A DNA stretch of 28,904 nt, taken from the NCBI GenBank assembly GCA_016186625.1, contig JACPLG010000009.1:26126-55029 (forward strand), given 5' to 3'. The stretch is from Candidatus Levyibacteriota bacterium (GTDB lineage: Bacteria > Patescibacteria > Microgenomatia > Levybacterales > UBA12049). Position numbers and translations under genes: made by a program. Every line of letters starts with the position of its first letter. Position 1 is the first letter of the stretch. The notes under the pieces are model-generated. The model saw only the letters and a list, made by a program, of their open reading frames with translations, ran no database searches and was not told where the DNA came from. This document shows positions 14,490 to 20,648 of the stretch, in pieces.

Positions 14490-15478
14490 TTTAACTCCCC
14501 TGCAATTAGATTTGCGACTGATATCACCTCAAGTTTACCAAATCGCCGATTTGGCCGAATTCCAATCGAATCGGTTATAATTACTTTTTTTATGATAGAG
14601 TTTTGTAAATCCTGCGAGCTGTTGCCTGATAATATCCCGTGTGTTGCCATGACATAAATCTCTTCCGCTCCATTTTTCGAAAGTAAATCTGCCGCCGCAA
14701 TTAAAGTCTTACCGGTAGAAATCATATCGTCCACTATAATTGCGGTTTTCCCTACCTTGCCATTTATTTTTACAGATTCCACTTCTCCGCTACTTAGATC
14801 TCTATTTTTTTCAATTGACACATATGGGAATTTCCCATCAAGCATTTCGGCTAACTGCTTGATTCTTCTTATCCCTCCCATGTCAGGAGAAACCAAGACT
14901 ATATCGTTATAGTCTAAAGTCTTGGATGCCAGTATTGTTTGACGTCCAACGTTTGACGATGCCGATACTGGCTGCGAAACCATATCCCTTTTACGAAATC
15001 CGGCTATCTTCTCTACCTCTTTAGCAAAAACGCTAAGGGCTGAAAGATGGGAAAGTTTAATTTTTTTTGTTTTAAAGAATTCTTCAATTCTAAGTGAATG
15101 AAGGTCCAGTGAAATTACGCTATCCACTCTAAGAGTCTTTAATAGATTAACAATTACCTCTAGGGATACAGCCTCGCCGGACCTAAATATATGATCTTGT
15201 CTTTGATACCCAAGATATGGACTTATAAGGGTAACAGAGCGAGCACCGCTTCTTTTTAGTCCGTCCAAAATAAAAAAAAGCTCCATGTAGAATCTGTTGG
15301 GAGAGACCCCGGTTGATTGGACTACTATGACATCCTTATCCAAAACCTTATCAATAATTCTTACTCTGTTTTCTCTATCGGGGAAAGTATGAATTTCTAT
15401 TTTGGACAATGGCGAGCCAAGTTGATTGGCCACCTTTTTTGCCAGCGGCAAATTAGAGCTTCCTGAAAAAATTAACAT
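14474..15478 (-). CDS. prs: Ribose-phosphate pyrophosphokinase (PRPP synthetase)
   Basis: Predicted 334-aa enzyme making PRPP from ribose-5-phosphate and ATP. Seen: LIFSGSSNLPLAKKVANQLG, the FPDRE loop (usually FSDGE), YLGYQRQDHIFRSGE, VDSVISLDLHS, VSPDMGG and the PRPP-binding IIVDDMISTGKTL (D250/D251). Residues about 167-191 (SQPVSASSNVGRQTILASK...) are extra relative to standard prs; this stretch is encoded by two adjacent DNA palindromes and looks like an inserted element in the loop before the C-terminal domain. The G-to-R change in FPDRE and HIF for the usual basic loop make it a divergent member, but catalytic residues are kept. The ATG overlaps the ybaB stop by one base. It sits between ybaB and recR, which are usually adjacent. 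Confidence 0.93.
   Translation of the reverse strand: MLIFSGSSNLPLAKKVANQLGSPLSKIEIHTFPDRENRVRIIDKVLDKDVIVVQSTGVSPNRFYMELFFILDGLKRSGARSVTLISPYLGYQRQDHIFRSGEAVSLEVIVNLLKTLRVDSVISLDLHSLRIEEFFKTKKIKLSHLSALSVFAKEVEKIAGFRKRDMVSQPVSASSNVGRQTILASKTLDYNDIVLVSPDMGGIRRIKQLAEMLDGKFPYVSIEKNRDLSSGEVESVKINGKVGKTAIIVDDMISTGKTLIAAADLLSKNGAEEIYVMATHGILSGNSSQDLQNSIIKKVIITDSIGIRPNRRFGKLEVISVANLIAGELKATSH
14892..14972. repeat. Two adjacent palindromes inside prs
   Basis: CCAAGACT (14892-) pairs with AGTCTTGG (ending about 14924), containing an inner GACTATA-4 nt-TATAGTC hairpin; then GCCAGTAT (14928-14935) pairs with ATACTGGC (14965-14972), with GTTTGACG repeated directly inside. The region encodes the extra segment of PrsA and preserves frame. 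Confidence 0.7.
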
Positions 15479-15756
15479 TACCTACCCAGCAACCCTCCTA
15501 ATCCTCCCTGCATTTGAGAGAGTTTTTTTGCTGCAATTTCTTGAGATTTTTTAACCGCTTCATTTATTGCCTCTTTAATATCGTTATCCCCTCTTCCATT
15601 TGTTTTGATTTCTTTAATTTTTTGGTCCCCCGAGATTGTAATTTGCACTCCGTTCTTATCAATTGAAATTTCCTCGGCTGAAAGAAGTCTCTGAATTTGC
15701 ATTGCCTGATCTCTCATTTTTTTTAGTTCCCCCAGCTGACCAAATGGATTTTGCAT
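15478..15756 (-). CDS. ybaB: YbaB/EbfC nucleoid-associated protein
   Basis: Predicted 92-aa DNA-binding protein. I set the start at MQNPFGQLGELKKMRDQAMQ; the longer frame adds 18 residues (MEEAAGPRGPLARRV) translated from a GC-rich palindromic repeat. The protein has the family's N-terminal helix, the middle sheet (VQITISGDQKIKEIKTN) and the C-terminal helix (EAINEAVKKSQEIAAKKLSQ) with a Gly-rich tail. It acts as a small dimer on DNA, and is classically encoded between dnaX and recR. The TAA stop overlaps the prs ATG (TAATG), so the two are translationally coupled. A GGTGAT or GGAGGG on the minus strand could serve as Shine-Dalgarno. Confidence 0.92.
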   Translation of the reverse strand: MQNPFGQLGELKKMRDQAMQIQRLLSAEEISIDKNGVQITISGDQKIKEIKTNGRGDNDIKEAINEAVKKSQEIAAKKLSQMQGGLGGLLGR

Positions 15757-15767
15757 AAAAATCACCA

Positions 15768-15844
15768 CCCTCCGGGCCAGAGGCCCTCGCGGGCCGGCGG
15801 CCTCCTCCATCTCGCCAAAGTTCCGATTAAACGGAACGAAGGCG
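15768..15844. repeat. GC-rich and GTTCCG palindromes between dnaX and ybaB
   Basis: GGGCC-AGA-GGCCC and adjacent GCGGGCCGGCGGCC form one GC-rich block (about 15775-15801). A second element has nested pairs CGCC...GGCG (15813-15816/15841-15844) and GTTCCG...CGGAAC (15820-15825/15832-15837) around ATTAAA. Both differ sharply in composition from the surrounding genes. Confidence 0.7.
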
Positions 15845-15852
15845 GACTTACA

Positions 15853-17268
15853 TTATGCTATTGACACCTTCACCTTTTTATTAGTCATTTCATAAATTGA
15901 TTTTTCAAGCATATCTAAAATTTTCTTATCCTTCAATCGTTCTTTATGGAATTTATACTTGGTTGAAAGGACTAGTTCCCGCTTATCAAACTTCTCCACT
16001 TTACATCCGCGTAAGACTCCAGCAAGGGAGAAGTTCTCTTTTTTTATCCTTTCAATTAACTCCATAAGTATTTTATCACGCTTAGGTCTATTTGACGAAC
16101 TCCTGCCTTGCAAGGTCTCACCTTTTAAGGCTAAATTCGCACTCGAACTTTTCGTAATAATCTTCTGATTCTCTGACTCGCTGACATTCTGAATCTCTGA
16201 GTTTTCCGACCTGCCTGCCGGCAAGGCAGGGTTTTCCGAACTTGCCCATTCAACAATAGTGAGCTCAAGCGGAAGTTGCGGAAGAATTGTGTATTTTATA
16301 CTCTGGTGGGATTTTACAAGCATCTGTATGAGGTCTTTTGTTTGCTCAATACTCATCTCAAAACTTTCTCCGGAAATTTGGGCAAGAAGTCGGCCGTGAA
16401 GTGTGTTTATTAGTTCTTCTGAAAATAATTTAAAGTCCACCCCTTCTTTTTCCATCCCATCAACAATTTTAATTCCAGCTCCTGCATCTTTTTTTTCAAA
16501 ACTTGAAATTATACCTAATACATTTTTCCCAATTGATGCGGTTTTAAATTTCTTTTCAATTAAATTGACTGTTATGTGTTTAGACGCACTTCCCAGCTCC
16601 TCTAAAATTTTCGCACCGTCCCTGAAGCTTCCGTCAGAAAGCTTTATGATTTGCATCAGCGCCTCCTTGTCAGCCTTTATTCCTTCCCCTTTTAAAATGC
16701 GATTAAACGAGTGAAGAAAATCTTCCTCTGTTGGCTTTGAGAATTTTATCTGAAAACAGCGCGATGCTATTGTCTGAGGAATTTTTTGCGGTTCCGTGGT
16801 GCAAAGAATAAAAAAGGCATGCTCCGGCGGCTCTTCCAAAGTTTTTAGCAAAGCATTAAAGGCCTCCGCTGTTAACATATGAACTTCATCAATTATGTAA
16901 ATCTTCTTTTTTGAGGCAACAGGAGAAAGTCTTATTTTTTCTCTTAAATCTCTTATTTCATCGATCCCCCTATTTGATGCCCCGTCGATTTCCAAAACAT
17001 CCAGACTTGAACCGTTGTTGATAGCTTTACAAGACACGCAAACATTGCAAGGTTCAATTTCTCCCTTTTTTCGATTTGTGCAATTTATGGATTTTGCCAG
17101 AATTCTGGCAGTAGAAGTTTTTCCAAGCCCTTTTGGACCAGTAAATAAAAATGCGTGAGGAATTTTGTCAGGAAGTTTTCCTTTTATTATACCTTCGAGT
17201 TTGCTAACAACACTATGGCTGTCGAGTTCAGAAATTTTCTTTGGCCGGTATTTAAGATAAAAAACCAT
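15853..17268 (-). CDS. dnaX: DNA polymerase III subunit gamma/tau
   Basis: Predicted 471-aa clamp-loader ATPase. Walker A GPKGLGKT at 44-51, the DnaX zinc knuckle C63/C74/C77/C80, Walker B with IIDEVHM at 125-131, sensor-1 region FFILCTTEPQKIP and the arginine-finger SRC at about 169. After the collar domain, residues about 345-370 hold NPALPAGRSENSEIQNVSES, which is not family sequence: it is read from a palindrome flanked by 9-bp direct repeats and from an 8-bp tandem array. The final domain (LMELIERIKKENFSLAGVLR) is a short tau-like tail. The longer form is produced without a visible slippery-site requirement; I see no obvious A-rich frameshift site near the end. First gene of the dnaX-ybaB-prs-recR run, about 100 nt after ybeY. 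Confidence 0.96.
   Translation of the reverse strand: MVFYLKYRPKKISELDSHSVVSKLEGIIKGKLPDKIPHAFLFTGPKGLGKTSTARILAKSINCTNRKKGEIEPCNVCVSCKAINNGSSLDVLEIDGASNRGIDEIRDLREKIRLSPVASKKKIYIIDEVHMLTAEAFNALLKTLEEPPEHAFFILCTTEPQKIPQTIASRCFQIKFSKPTEEDFLHSFNRILKGEGIKADKEALMQIIKLSDGSFRDGAKILEELGSASKHITVNLIEKKFKTASIGKNVLGIISSFEKKDAGAGIKIVDGMEKEGVDFKLFSEELINTLHGRLLAQISGESFEMSIEQTKDLIQMLVKSHQSIKYTILPQLPLELTIVEWASSENPALPAGRSENSEIQNVSESENQKIITKSSSANLALKGETLQGRSSSNRPKRDKILMELIERIKKENFSLAGVLRGCKVEKFDKRELVLSTKYKFHKERLKDKKILDMLEKSIYEMTNKKVKVSIA
16163..16239. repeat. 8-bp tandem array plus palindrome flanked by 9-bp direct repeats, inside dnaX
   Basis: Six octamers (TTCTGATT, CTCTGACT, CGCTGACA, TTCTGAAT, CTCTGAGT, TTTCCGAC) run from 16163. 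A near-perfect palindrome built on CTGCCTGCCGGCAAGGCAG (16210-16230) sits between two copies of GTTTTCCGA (16201-16209 and 16231-16239). Palindrome plus one direct repeat is exactly 30 bp, so the dnaX frame is kept and PALPAGR plus SEN is added. Confidence 0.85.
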
Positions 17269-17281
17269 AACTTGAGAATTT

Positions 17282-17366
17282 CTAATTAACCTAATTGCTC
17301 TAATTGACCTAATTTGAAATTGGTGTTTGGGGCTTATTTAGAAATTAGAAATTAGAATAATTAGGA
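17282..17366. repeat. 9-bp tandem array and inverted partner upstream of dnaX
   Basis: CTAATTAAC, CTAATTGCT, CTAATTGAC, CTAATTTGA run end to end (17282-17317), followed after about 20 bp by AAATTAG units in the opposite sense (about 17339-17362), so the interval can fold back. It fills the ybeY-dnaX gap. Confidence 0.7.
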
Positions 17367-17368
17367 AT

Positions 17369-17755
17369 TTATTCATGGTGAAATCCGAGCAGGTGGTTCA
17401 TTCCATGAAATACTAATTCATCAATTTTATCATCCACCAATACTTCATCTCGGGAAGCTTCAGTTATTACAACAGGATATGAGATAATAATGTCTCCCAA
17501 ACGAAGGGTATTTCCTTGGTTCGGATGGGCTCCCCCCTCAGTTAGAGAAAATGACAAAACATTGCGGGTTTTATCCTCTCCTTTATATTTTTTTGATAGC
17601 TTTTTCATTTTTCTGTCCCCCACAATTGCGACAGAAACTTCAACCGGAGAATTTACTCCCTGCTCGCTTAAGAAATTGGATATGGCAGTTCTAATTCTTT
17701 TTCTGTTGACTTTGTATCTACTTTCAACAAAAATCAAAACATTAACACTCTCCAT
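17369..17755 (-). CDS. ybeY: Endoribonuclease YbeY
   Basis: Predicted 128-aa metal-dependent RNase involved in 16S rRNA 3'-end maturation and ribosome quality control. The metal site is HGMNHLLGFHH at 117-127 (H117, H121, H127), where the usual GYDH reads GFHH, i.e. Asp is replaced by His while the three ligands remain. Upstream are KTRNVLSFSL and LGDIIIS, the conserved core strand. GGAHPNQGN at about 74-82 is a loop longer than usual. It starts 2 nt after the rpsU stop, so rpsU and ybeY form a tight translation-related pair. The protein ends three residues after the motif, on the short side but complete for the fold. Confidence 0.93.
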   Translation of the reverse strand: MESVNVLIFVESRYKVNRKRIRTAISNFLSEQGVNSPVEVSVAIVGDRKMKKLSKKYKGEDKTRNVLSFSLTEGGAHPNQGNTLRLGDIIISYPVVITEASRDEVLVDDKIDELVFHGMNHLLGFHHE

Positions 17756-17757
17756 AT

Positions 17758-17940
17758 TTACCAGATTTTTTTCGCTCTCCTCGCATCTTCAATTTTTTGT
17801 TTTCTAGCAAGTGAGGGCTTAAGATAAAATTCTCTTCTTTTTGCTTCCTGAACAATTCCTTCACTCATTACTTTCCTTGAGAATTTTCGAATAAGCGAAT
17901 CATCACTGTCTCCCGGTGATCTTTTTACAACTACTATAAT
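17758..17940 (-). CDS. rpsU: Ribosomal protein bS21 with apparent AUU start codon
   Basis: Not in any ATG/GTG/TTG-initiated frame. On the minus strand, the 60-codon frame from ATT (17940-17938) reads IVVVKRSPGDSDDSLIRKF, then SRKVMSEGIVQEAKRREFYL, KPSLARKQKIEDARRAKKIW and TAA, a clear bS21 (KRSPGDS, LIRKFSRKV, REFYLKPSxxR). The frame has no ATG, GTG or TTG before the internal M25, and starting there would delete the first third of the protein. A perfect AAAGGAGGTG lies 4 nt before the ATT, exactly where initiation on that codon requires it. AUU is the known start of infC in E. coli, where IF3 discriminates against it. Alternatively a base error turned ATG into ATT. Identity of the protein is very sure; the start codon is the uncertain part. 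Confidence 0.9.
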   Translation of the reverse strand: MIVVVKRSPGDSDDSLIRKFSRKVMSEGIVQEAKRREFYLKPSLARKQKIEDARRAKKIW

Positions 17941-17944
17941 AAAA

Positions 17945-17954
17945 CACCTCCTTT
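17945..17954 (-). promoter_or_regulatory. Perfect Shine-Dalgarno fixing the rpsU start
   Basis: AAAGGAGGTG on the minus strand; four T residues then the ATT codon, so GGAGG is 6 nt from the start. It is the strongest ribosome-binding site I saw in the window. Confidence 0.85.
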
Positions 17955-18202
17955 ACCCGCCGCTAAAGCGCACCTTGCCTGTCCGCCTCTGGCGGAAGCC
18001 GTGTATGAATAATACTGAAAAGGCGAACGGGAAGCTTAGGCGGGCTTGTTCCTTTTCTCGTATCAAATTGTACTCCAAATTGAGGCAATAAACAAGTTTA
18101 CCCGCCTGCATTTGCTCTTTGAGCCGCGCTACGAATAGTAGGCCTGCCCGCAAAGCATGCTAGCATTGCAGGCGGGTAAGGCAATAAGTAAAAATGGGTG
18201 GG
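17952..18202. repeat. GC-rich palindromic repeat block between HIT gene and rpsU
   Basis: Contains TTACCCGCCTGCA (18098-18110) and its perfect inverse TGCAGGCGGGTAA (18167-18179), a third TTACCCGCC at about 17953, and a CCGCC-TCT-GGCGG hairpin (about 17985-17997). No protein frame here resembles a known gene. It could be the leader of the rpsU mRNA carrying dispersed palindromes, or simply repeats. Confidence 0.65.
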
Positions 18203-18625
18203 TCAGGCGGAGCGGATTTTTTCTGCAATTTTTGCAAAATCCTGCCTGCCGGCAGGCAGATCTTCTTTTACCCTCCTTTTAACAACGCTTTGGATTATTC
18301 CACCGCCGTCGTCTTCAAATCTTGGAATCAAGTGAATATGTAAATGCGGCACTCCTCTTCTTTCTTCATGATTAATTCCAATTGTGATGGAATCAGTTTT
18401 GAGCGCTTTTTTTAATTTTCTGGCAACTTCTTGAACTCCTACCATTATTCGTCCTAACTCTCTTTCGGTGTAATCCAAAATGCTATATCCATGGCGTCTT
18501 GGGACAACCAAGCTGTGTCCCGGAGCGGAACCAAAAATGTCCAAAAAGGCAACATAATCATTTTCTTCCATGACAAAATACCCCGGCATTTTCTTTGCAA
18601 TAATTTTACAAAAAATACAATCCAT
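18203..18625 (-). CDS. HIT family nucleotide hydrolase/transferase
   Basis: Predicted 140-aa protein of the HINT/HIT class, which hydrolyses adenosine phosphoramidates or dinucleotides. Seen: CIFCKIIAKKMPGYFVMEENDYVAFLDI-type start split over residues 3-30 (C3 and C6 form a zinc CxxC), GHSLVVPRRH, and the triad HLHIHLIPR (H94, H96, H98). Residues about 122-128 (DLPAGRQD) are encoded by a perfect 18-bp palindrome and are an in-frame insertion near the C-terminus, in a non-catalytic helix. The gene ends in TGA, showing that UGA is a stop. It begins 36 nt before an 89-nt palindromic element and is downstream of the MYG1-like gene. Confidence 0.92.
   Translation of the reverse strand: MDCIFCKIIAKKMPGYFVMEENDYVAFLDIFGSAPGHSLVVPRRHGYSILDYTERELGRIMVGVQEVARKLKKALKTDSITIGINHEERRGVPHLHIHLIPRFEDDGGGIIQSVVKRRVKEDLPAGRQDFAKIAEKIRSA
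18241..18259. repeat. 18-bp perfect palindrome inside the HIT gene (LPAGRQ element)
   Basis: CTGCCTGCCGGCAGGCAG (18242-18259) equals its own reverse complement and reads LPAGRQ in the HIT protein. It is the clean form of the imperfect copy in dnaX (16210-16230). Confidence 0.9.
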
Positions 18626-18661
18626 AATAAATCAAATATTAAAAATAAAATCTCAAATCTA

Positions 18662-18750
18662 TAGCGCGGGGAGCTTGCGAAATTTTCGAAGGACGGCAGT
18701 TAATGCAGCGAAGCGAGTCCAAGAAAATTTCGAAAGCGACCTCAGCGCTA
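18662..18750. repeat. 89-nt near-palindromic element, copy A
   Basis: Outer arms TAGCGC / GCGCTA, then GGGGAGC against GCGACCTC, CGAAATTTTC against GAAAATTTCG (10 bp), GGAC against GTCC, around a variable centre. A related element with the same outline is at 20649-20732. The TAG at one end is the stop codon of the MYG1-like gene on the minus strand (18750-18748). See findings for the comparison. Confidence 0.8.
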
Positions 18751-19653
18751 CTTTTTTAACACGCTTATTATAGCGTCTAAAGAAAGTTTTGTTGGGACCA
18801 TCTTGGGGTTTTTAGGTGTGCCATTAAGAAGCATTTTCTTTGAAACATGGAGGAACCAAGTTGCTTCCGGATCCATTTTTTTGAGTTTTTCATAAACATT
18901 TGTTAGATCAACTTTTGCGGCAGGGCTTGCTTTAATACGAACGTAACCTTTTCGGGGGTCTTTGCGAACAACAACAGCGAATCCCATTTTTTGAGAAAGT
19001 TTTATAACATCGTCATTTATTGTTTCAAAAGCTATTGCCCGGCCATATACTGACTCAAACCTTTTTCCATTTTCCGCAATTTCTCTCTCTGCCCAGATTT
19101 TATTTTCAAAATTATGAAGAAGGCTGTCAAGACACGCTGATACAAACTCAACATAAAAATTATCTTCATTTGGTTTTTGCAATTTTAGTCCATCCAAAAT
19201 CTCGGTAAGCATAAAATCATAGCGGTCAGCTGCTGGGTCAGGATAAAAAACCTGTTTGAAGTGATCATCATCCACCACCACATTTATCATCCTTGAAATT
19301 GCCTCTTCTCTAATTTGAATTTTGTCTGAAGAACTTTCATTTTCAAACATTTGTCCGTTTTTTCGCACATAATCCCAGGTAAGTGACGCGCCGCAAACAT
19401 TTTCGTCCGAAGTCTGATGATGATCAAGCGGTCCAAGCCCAGTATCCACATGGATTACTTCATTTTCCCCGATCTTTTCAATCGGGTCTCCCGTTCCACT
19501 ATTTGCTATTTGCAATTTGCTATTTGCTATCTTTGTGCCCGCCGGCACAAAGCGAACTTCAGCTTCTTCCCATCCCTGCAAGAAGCGCTTCACCAACCAA
19601 ACTGAAGCAACTGCGTCCAAATCCGGCATGGTATGTGTAACTATAATTTTCAT
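18748..19653 (-). CDS. MYG1/DHH-like phosphoesterase family protein
   Basis: Predicted 301-aa protein. The N-terminus VTHTMPDLDAVASVWLVKRF and the later HVDTGLGPLDHHQTS carry the His/Asp metal motifs of DHH-type phosphoesterases and the related MYG1 family (His, D-x-D, D-x-G, DHH). Those families are metal-dependent nucleases or phosphodiesterases. The C-terminal half (VVRKDPRKGYVRIK, YEKLKKMDPEATWFLHVSKKMLLNG) is consistent with the CPR proteins of this kind. Residues TKIANSKLQIANSG after VPAG are extra; they are encoded by a 7-bp tandem array (19501-19532) next to a 9-bp-arm palindrome (19531-19552). Its TAG stop is provided by repeat element A. Exact substrate unknown. Confidence 0.75.
   Translation of the reverse strand: MKIIVTHTMPDLDAVASVWLVKRFLQGWEEAEVRFVPAGTKIANSKLQIANSGTGDPIEKIGENEVIHVDTGLGPLDHHQTSDENVCGASLTWDYVRKNGQMFENESSSDKIQIREEAISRMINVVVDDDHFKQVFYPDPAADRYDFMLTEILDGLKLQKPNEDNFYVEFVSACLDSLLHNFENKIWAEREIAENGKRFESVYGRAIAFETINDDVIKLSQKMGFAVVVRKDPRKGYVRIKASPAAKVDLTNVYEKLKKMDPEATWFLHVSKKMLLNGTPKNPKMVPTKLSLDAIISVLKK
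19501..19552. repeat. 7-bp array and adjoining palindrome inside the MYG1-like gene
   Basis: ATTTGCT, ATTTGCA, ATTTGCT, ATTTGCT then ATC; followed by CTTTGTGCC (19531-19539), CGCC, GGCACAAAG (19544-19552). Encodes VPAGTKIANSKLQIANS on the minus strand, in frame. Confidence 0.8.
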
Positions 19654-19664
19654 TTTAATTCAGC

Positions 19665-19699
19665 AACTAGTAACTAGTTACTAGTGACTAGTATCTGGT
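19665..19699. repeat. 7-bp array between divergent MYG1-like gene and ddl
   Basis: AACTAGT, AACTAGT, TACTAGT, GACTAGT, ATCTGGT end to end. The first part makes a perfect 20-bp palindrome (19666-19685, ACTAGTAACT / AGTTACTAGT). Lies in the 5' region of the minus-strand gene. Confidence 0.75.
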
Positions 19700-19755
19700 C
19701 AATAAGTATACTGTATTTTTGCAAAGGTAACAATTTTGTGTTAAGTTATTAGTCC

Positions 19756-20646
19756 ATGAAAGTGCTTGTAATAACCGGCGGCGATTCTTCAGAACGGGAA
19801 ATTTCATTTAAGTCAGCAGAAAACGTTAAGCAAACTCTGGAGGAAAACGGGCACAAAGTTTTGCTTTACGATCTCCGGGAAGGCTACAAACCAATTATCC
19901 AACTTTCCAGAAAATACGACATACTCTTCCCTGTTCTACACGGCGAGGAAGGAGAGGGAGGAAAGCTACATAAGTTTCTAAACAAAATAGGAAAGCCAAT
20001 TGTTGGAACAAGAAATTACAAAGGCATGCAAAAAGCCTGGTATAAAATCCCATTTAAACTTTACTGCAATAAATTCGGTATACCCACCGCCGAGTGGAAA
20101 AATGTTAAAAGCAAGCAAGATATCATCAATTTTGGCCTACCGTGTGTTTTAAAAACAACTAGCGGAGGCTCAACGCTTGAGGTTGTGATCTTAAAAGATA
20201 AGTCAGATTTGGAAACAGCAGACACGGAAAGATTGCTTAATTCGGGTATTGATCTCTTCGTTGAGAAGTACATACAAGGGCCTGAAATTACAGTTGGTAT
20301 TTTGAATAACAAGGCTTATCCCGTTTTAGAGATCGTCCCGCCAGAAGGCAGCTGGTTTAATTATGAAAACAAGTACTCAGGAGCTTCGAAAGAAATTCCT
20401 TTTGCCCCGTCAGTACCAAAAAAGCTTCAAAAACAAGCCCAGAGAATTGCGCTTAAAATTCACCGCCATTTTAATCTCGGCACTTATTCGCGCACAGATT
20501 TTATGACAACAAAAGATAACGTTTATGCGCTTGAAATTAATACTATTCCAGGCTTGACATCTGAAAGTCTTATGCCAAAGGCTGCAAAGGCAACAGGAAT
20601 GGGTTTTGGGAAGTTTCTGGAAGTTCTATTAAAATCTGCTGAATAA
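19756..20646 (+). CDS. ddl: D-alanine--D-alanine ligase
   Basis: Predicted 296-aa ATP-grasp ligase making the D-Ala-D-Ala dipeptide for peptidoglycan. Features: VITGGDSSEREISFKSAENV at the N-terminus, FPVLHGEEGEGG (the usual HGxxGEDG with small changes), GLPCVLKTTSGGST for ATP binding, the central VEKYIQGPEITVGIL, YSRTDFM (the RxDF motif) and EINTIPGLTSESLMPKAA (EINTxPGxT). Length is normal. An extended -10-like TGTTAAGTT ends 8 nt before the ATG, so this gene too may be leaderless. Repeat element B begins just after the TAA. Its presence with the amidase shows a true peptidoglycan wall. Confidence 0.93.
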   Translation: MKVLVITGGDSSEREISFKSAENVKQTLEENGHKVLLYDLREGYKPIIQLSRKYDILFPVLHGEEGEGGKLHKFLNKIGKPIVGTRNYKGMQKAWYKIPFKLYCNKFGIPTAEWKNVKSKQDIINFGLPCVLKTTSGGSTLEVVILKDKSDLETADTERLLNSGIDLFVEKYIQGPEITVGILNNKAYPVLEIVPPEGSWFNYENKYSGASKEIPFAPSVPKKLQKQAQRIALKIHRHFNLGTYSRTDFMTTKDNVYALEINTIPGLTSESLMPKAAKATGMGFGKFLEVLLKSAE

Positions 20647-20648
20647 AG

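Noticed and set aside
17945..18202. Separate ncRNA gene (6S, tmRNA or similar) upstream of rpsU
   Set aside because: No recognisable signature of these RNAs; the structure comes from dispersed palindromes.
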